A stretch of DNA of 64,000 nt, from the NCBI GenBank assembly GCA_947311845.1, contig CAMZMU010000063.1, positions 127,361,944-127,425,943 of the forward strand, given 5' to 3'. Source of the DNA: Poa pratensis (lineage: Eukaryota > Streptophyta > Magnoliopsida > Poales > Poaceae). A program made the position numbers and the translations under genes. Positions 59,233 to 64,000 of this stretch are shown one piece after another. Below the pieces are notes generated by a model that was not told the origin of the DNA, ran no database searches, and worked only from the letters and a program-made list of their open reading frames with translations. Positions within the stretch are counted from its first letter, which is position 1, and each line of letters begins with the position of its first letter.

Positions 59233-60515
59233 CTCTGCAAGAGACAGCTTAATTGTCAGACAAGAATGGATGCACACACACAGATTCAGTATTCTATCGG
59301 CATGATCTTTGTCACTTACACCAGGGGAGGATCTTCCAGCACTGGTTGTCGCCCTTGCACCACTCCCAGAGCACGACCTCGGTGCCGTCGTGGACGCCGC
59401 CGTGGGCCTTGTCGCCGTGGAAGGCGTCGAAGTTGAGGTAGATGTTGTTCACCATGCGCACGCAGCGGTAGCCATTGCCCACGTCGCGGCTCTCGGTCCA
59501 GAGCACCGACTCGTCCTGGTACGCCGGGTTGTAGGGCACCAGCTTCACCGGGTGGCCCTGGCCGGTGGAGTGCTTGATGCACTCGCCGGTGACCTTGTTC
59601 ACCAGCGCGAACGCAGGGTACCCTTCCTCGTCCCTGATCTTGTTGGCGTGCCTCATGTCCTTCACCCAGTGCTGCACATATGTATAGATCCAGTTATTTT
59701 TTTCAGAAAAGGCACGGCAGAAGAAAATAAAGATGATGTTTTGGTACTGGCACGGTACCTGGTACTCGTCTCTGGGGTTGGTGGGCGCGAGGACGACGGT
59801 GCCGTTGCGGGCGGCGAGGCTGTAGTCCTCGCCGGCCTTGGAGAAGATGCGCACGGCGTGCACAGGGGGGCCGCCTCCGTTTCTGGCACAGGCGCCGGAG
59901 TCGACGGCGGCGTGCACCTCGGCCCACGGCAGGATCTTCCAGCTCTGGTTGTCCCCCTTGCACCACTCCCAGAGGACGATGGTGGTGCCGTCGTGCACGC
60001 CGCCCTGGTCCTTGGCGCCCTTGAAGGCGTCGAAGTTGAGGCGGGTGTTGTTCACCATGCGGATGCAGCGGAACCCCTTGCCCAGGTCCTTGCTCTCCGT
60101 CCACAGCACCGACGCGTCCTCGTACGCCGGGTTGAACGGCACCAGCTTCACCTGCACAGAGATACGCATCCATGTCGTCGTCAAGATCAACTGAAATCTT
60201 GAGGTGTGTGTGGTTGATTTAGTAGCGAACACTTACGGGGTGGGACTGCCCCATGGAGTGCTTGACGGCGAGGCCGGTGCCCTTGTTGACGAGCGCGAAC
60301 GCCGGCATGCCCTCCTCGTCCTTCACGGTGGTGCTGAACCGCATGTCCTTGAGCCAGTGCTGGGTGTCGTCCTTGGGGTTCACGGGGGCGAGCACGACCT
60401 CGCCATCGCGGACGGCCAGGCAGTAGTCCTCAGACGCGCGGCAGAAGATCTTGAAGATCTGGTTCGGGCCGGACGACGGCGGCGCCTCCTTGTGGTGGTG
60501 CCCGAAGCCGAACAT
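59233..60515 (-). CDS. R40-type lectin with two EUL domains
   Basis: The predicted exons are 60515-60237, 60151-59759, 59671-59320 and a last exon from 59234. Introns of about 85-87 bp have GT/AG ends. The protein has 341 residues: a short His-rich start (MFGFGHHHKEAPP), EUL domain 1 (about 18-169: APVNPKDDTQHWLKDM, VLWTESKDLGKGF, WEWCKGDNQSWKILPW) and EUL domain 2 (about 191-341: APTNPRDEYQ, HWVKDMRHANKIRDEEGYP, VLWTESRDVGNGY, WEWCKGDNQCWKILPW). This is the size of rice R40-type proteins, which bind glycans in cytosol and nucleus and rise with ABA, salt and drought. The final TGG T|GTAAGT splices to AG, so the stop codon TAG is made across the junction. Without splicing the chain would end two residues later (CK, stop at 59312). 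It is more complete than the small lectin upstream and likely functional. Confidence 0.93.
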
Positions 60516-60611
60516 CTTCTCGGGCTTAACGACGACGAGTGTTGTAGTGTAGTGATCGACTCGAATGGTTTGGTTGCAATGTGCGATGTGAGACGCTGCA
60601 CCGCGGTGCCA

Positions 60612-60618
60612 TTTTATA
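60612..60618 (-). promoter_or_regulatory. TATA box of the two-domain lectin
   Basis: TGTATAAAATGG on the minus strand, 97 bp upstream of the ATG at 60515. An upstream in-frame ATG at 60638 precedes the TATA box and is therefore rejected as the start. Confidence 0.72.
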
Positions 60619-60619
60619 C

Positions 60620-61059
60620 AGAAAACGGACCAGATCAATGAGGATTTTATTGGTGACGTTGCAATGAGTCACCAAACGCGGTAAATCTTTCGAGTTTATC
60701 TCCTGTGGGCTGTAATAAATTGCAGCGAGTAATTACGGATACGCTTGCTGACAAGTGGAGCCAGCCGGGCAGTACTATGAGATTATAGCTGACGCTTGGC
60801 ATTATTTGCATTATAGCCGTTTGGTATGATTGTACTGAAAGATATGATTTGATTTCGTTCGAACCAAATCTTTCAGTAGAGTCATGTTTTCCCCCTCAAA
60901 AAAAAAGATTTGGTTTGATGAACCTACCATGTTTTCATCGAAATTAAGTTTGCATTTACCTGCATGCGTGTATGTATCCAACGGGCACTATGCCAGCAGT
61001 GTGTTTGTTTCTTGGTGCGCAGTCAGTGTTGTTTGTAATTTGTACTCCATATATTGTCT
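60620..61059. other. Lectin upstream DNA with a small hairpin
   Basis: TACTGAAAGAT and ATCTTTCAGTA (about 60833-60880) form an 11-bp stem with a short loop. No gene is seen. Confidence 0.45.
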
Positions 61060-61265
61060 CATCCTAGCCGTGTTTTTTTCAATAAAATTATCATGCTTAC
61101 TGGCTAAGTATCCCTCTAGTGAAGCATAATACTTTATTTTTCTGGGGTTGTTTGCATTCTTTTAATCCTAGAAGTGTTTTCTTCTATAAAAGCATCATGC
61201 TGAGATGCTAAGTATCCCTCGAGTTAAGCATAATATTATGCTTTGATTGTGGTTGTTTTGGTCAT
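61060..61265. repeat. Degenerate tandem duplication, ~104 bp
   Basis: ATCCTAGCCGTGTTTTTTTC (61060) and ATCCTAGAAGTGTTTTCTTC (61164) start two copies. Both continue with AAAA-ATCATGCT, CTAAGTATCCCTC-AG and AAGCATAATA in the same order. Confidence 0.6.
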
Positions 61266-61269
61266 TGCA

Positions 61270-62100
61270 AAATCTTGATTTAATTAACAAGACGCGCAAA
61301 AAAAAGGTCCACAAAAAATAAGACTTCAATTTAACGTTGGATTTTTTACTTTCTTTGAATGAGCGTGTTGGAGGAAGGAAGGAGTAAAAGAAAAAGAGGT
61401 GGAATGAGGGGGGCACCGTCGCAATTTGTAAGAAGGTAGCAGCACGAAAGGAGGACGAAAATGAAAGGAAAACGAGTGAGCATTTACTTTGTTATAGCAC
61501 GGTGACCAATCATAGAGTATATGGAATGTCAAATAGGGCGGTGATATGACTATTGGGAACACAGTTTTTCTACAAGAACAATAAAATGCTGAAAATAATT
61601 ATAAATGCCAAAATGTTCTGTTATTTCCACATAGTATCTATATTGGTGCCATTGATACTCGGCAAAATAGTAGTATTCTCTTTAGTTTTAGTTAAAGCGA
61701 GATATTTATGTGTCCTCGTCACCGAACTGCAAATGCTCAAAACTTAAGAAAGCATTTTCTCTTGCAACTAGCCTGTTTGAACATGGTCGTAGTACTTGTT
61801 TTTCCATGTAAATTTGTAAACTTCTAAAACACCTGAACGTGCATGTCTAATTTTTTTTTCCCGCTGTTCAACTTCAAAGTTCAAACTACTGCTGCCAAAA
61901 GAAACACTTGCAGATTTCCGAACAAAAAAAAGCAGCATCTTTAGCCACCAACGGGCAACGGCCTTGGTTGGAAGCGTGAGCCCAACGCTGCATGATTCCC
62001 CCACAAAACAAGGTGGGATTCCAAGGTCGGATGCCCCCCCTATGATCGTCTCCTCTGCTCCGATACACTGTTCACTGAACGAACAGAACCTGAGCGCTTT
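61270..62100. other. Intergenic DNA, no supported gene
   Basis: Short ORFs only. A T run at 61851-61860 could be the reversed poly(A) of a minus-strand retroposon, but nothing else supports it. Confidence 0.4.
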
Positions 62101-62104
62101 ACCC

Positions 62105-62560
62105 TTTTTTCGAAATGGGCAGCTACCCAGACTATATGTCATATATTAAAGCATAGTTCGAAAGAGTATAAAGATTATTACAAATCATGGGTCACTGTAA
62201 TTGAAAAAAAACCAGCCACTCGAATATATGAGCCCCAAACATCTATCCTTTTAGGGTGAAGCCACCCAAAAGTCGACAGAAGATAGCTCGAACGACCATC
62301 ATTAAACGAGCACAACTTGTATCCGTAAGTACTCGCTAGCCAATAGGTAGGAGGAATGCCCACAAGTGAATCCAATATAACGCCTTGTTGATAGCCTACA
62401 AATAATGAACAACTTCCATTTTATTAAACACCACATCGTTGCGACAATTCCAGATCACGCAAAGAAAAGCCGCTACGCCAATACAGATTTGTGACTTGGT
62501 AATCTTATCTACCCCGTTTAGCTAGCTACCAAATATATTCAAAACACTGGAAGGAGGGTA
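62105..62560 (-). mobile_element. Decayed LINE ORF2 3' fragment
   Basis: Read on the minus strand, 62480-62370 encodes a broken stretch resembling the C terminus of plant LINE ORF2 (VIWNCRNDVVFNKM, ALYWIHLWAF). Frame breaks and stops follow, then a LINE-like tail ending CCCATTTCGAAAAAAGGG near 62105. No RT core is left. Confidence 0.5.
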
Positions 62561-63455
62561 TATATCAAAGGTAAAATGTATAAGCCTCCAAATATTTTGT
62601 TCAAACGTGCAAAATATGAACAGTTGTTCAATAGACTCTTCCTGAAGACAATTTTTTTTTTTTTACATCCTCTCCATCTATGTTTTGCTAAATTGTCTTT
62701 AGTTAGCAATTCTTTTCTACGAAGAAATCACAAAAAAATCTTAATTTTTAAAGGAATCTTCATTTTCCACGAATATTTCTACCTTTATCCCTGTTGTGCC
62801 GACTCTAGATCTACGTGCCCCGCTAACGAGATAAATCTAGTATCATGGAAATGACAGTGGACTTGTCGGCATGAAAGTGCAGTCGGTAAACTCATATGGT
62901 TTTGCTGAGCCCCCAACTTTCTGCCAAAATTTACGGCGCATGCATTGCTCGCATCATGCATGGATGATCCTGCCGGTGATCAACTTTGAGTTTTTAAACC
63001 AAAAGAATAGTTGGTTTCTTGAAGCATTCGTAGTGTTTAACCGTTTGTGCTAGCATCAAAGGCTGATTTGTTCGAGGTTTGCAAGCATCAGCATTCAGCA
63101 GCCTGAAAGCTGTTGGCGCGTCGACTAGGGGAATAGCGTACGTGTTACCGGTGCTGGTGAAGTAGGTGAAATTTGTCCTTCGTGATGTTTCCGAGGCAAA
63201 AGTGTGTCCTGTGTGAGTAACACTTGTTGATTTTGATTAGAAAAACATTGGGAAGGCTACAGCGCTTCGTGAGTCACACTATATTTGACCTTTTTTCTTG
63301 TTGTGGTTTGGTACGAAGGTTGTGGCCATTTGCTACGAGACTTCAGTTGGTGAGCCAACCACAGGCCTTTTGACTTGCTGCGTGCGCCGATCGTGCTTGG
63401 CAGGTTTAGACGGAAGGCTCGAAATGAGCCCGGCTTGGAATTAACGAAGCCAACA
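62561..63455. other. Intergenic DNA, no supported gene
   Basis: ORFs up to 92 codons without domains. T-rich run at 62652-62664. No recognised transposon ends. Confidence 0.4.
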
Positions 63456-64000
63456 ACCGGCTAAGAATTACAACTTACAACACGCACAAACCCCACACAA
63501 GCACCCCTTACAAGCAACAAAGAAATACAAGGGAGAACAACCAAACAACTACAAGAAGCGCAGACTAAAAGAGATTGCTTGATCATGGAGACGCCTTGAC
63601 TTCTGTTGCCCGGAGACGCCGTCGGAGGTATCAAAACCAACAGACCTCCACTGCACCATCCCCGCCACCACCAAAGACACGCCGTCGAGGAGCTAAGCAA
63701 AGATTATGAATCCAAAGGCAAGGCTTGCAGCAACGCCTCCAAGAAGGTAAACGGCGTCCAAGACGTCATCGTTGCCGGCAGAGAACCTGCAGAGCTTTCG
63801 CCAAGACCCCGAGACCCCAACCCTAGAAGTAGGGCGATTCACAAGCCGCTATGAGAGCCTTCACCAGACACACGCACTTGGGACACGGGGCGGAACAGCG
63901 AGACGGTTTCCGACCGTCCAGTACAGAAGATCTTCATGGCGATGCCTTCATCAAGGAACGACACCCGTAGGTGTTGTCATCGCCAGCACTGGAGAATCCA
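63456..64000 (-). other. Retroposon-like GC-rich sequence at the window edge
   Basis: On the minus strand the sequence resembles the ORF-less GC-rich leader regions of grass LINE/retroposons (GTCGTTCC, CGATGACAACACC words, CCCTAGGG-like AACCCTAG at 63820). The 79- and 82-codon ORFs here lack domains. It is cut by the window end, so the call is tentative. Confidence 0.25.

Noticed and set aside
59309..60202. 297-codon plus-strand ORF
   Set aside because: Antisense shadow of the two-domain R40 lectin, whose minus frame shows both EUL domains.

Overview
The window is nuclear DNA from a grass, most likely a Pooideae/Triticeae-type genome. This is inferred from the TA-flanked Stowaway MITEs (CTCCCTCCGT ends), CACTA elements, a tRNA-type SINE, Copia-type LTRs with an initiator-Met primer site, plant LINEs, GC-rich genes with short introns, and R40/EUL lectin and UGT76/BX8-like glycosyltransferase genes. 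No bacterial, phage or viral gene system is seen. Most of the sequence is transposable elements. The host genes I can support are a single-domain EUL (R40) lectin, a UDP-glycosyltransferase and a two-domain R40 lectin. The first two appear twice.

Layout. 1-3.9 kb holds a Harbinger-type element and gene-free DNA. 3,897-10,038 is a complete 6.1-kb CACTA element (3-bp target duplication AGA) that carries gene-like fragments and a 660-bp tandem array. 10-21 kb holds Stowaway MITEs, a GC-rich promoter-like block, a repeat with inverted ends, a 1.9-kb GGTTCC minisatellite, a possible Helitron terminus and a hAT MITE. 20,933-32,984 holds lectin, CACTA-2 with a captured ORF, UGT, two LINE-related retroposons and a LINE. 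A gap of exactly 13 N follows at 32,985-32,997. The same ~12-kb block then repeats at 32,998-45,276 before running into unique sequence. 46.2-56.8 kb is a three-level nest: an LTR retrotransposon (gag only, 5-bp target duplication) inside a hAT MITE (8-bp target duplication) inside a SINE. 59.2-60.6 kb carries the two-domain R40 lectin with its TATA box, introns and poly(A) signal. 61-64 kb is mostly decayed LINE and retroposon sequence.

Main conclusion. The 12-kb direct repeat is most probably a false duplication: two overlapping contigs placed end to end with a 13-N spacer instead of being merged. The repeat edges coincide exactly with the gap. Many of the differences are single-base indels, and the frame breaks are complementary: lectin and LINE are broken at different places in the two copies. 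The locus therefore probably has one small lectin, one UGT and, roughly 13 kb further on in a merged sequence, one two-domain R40 lectin.

Biology. R40/EUL lectins are carbohydrate-binding, stress-responsive nucleocytoplasmic proteins. The UGT has an intact PSPG donor-binding box but Thr instead of the catalytic His, so it may be inactive or divergent. I found no convincing new multi-gene system. The most unusual items are the assembly signature, the His-to-Thr UGT, the nested insertion with a duplicated SINE tail beside the polypurine tract, and the minisatellite flanked by permuted motifs.
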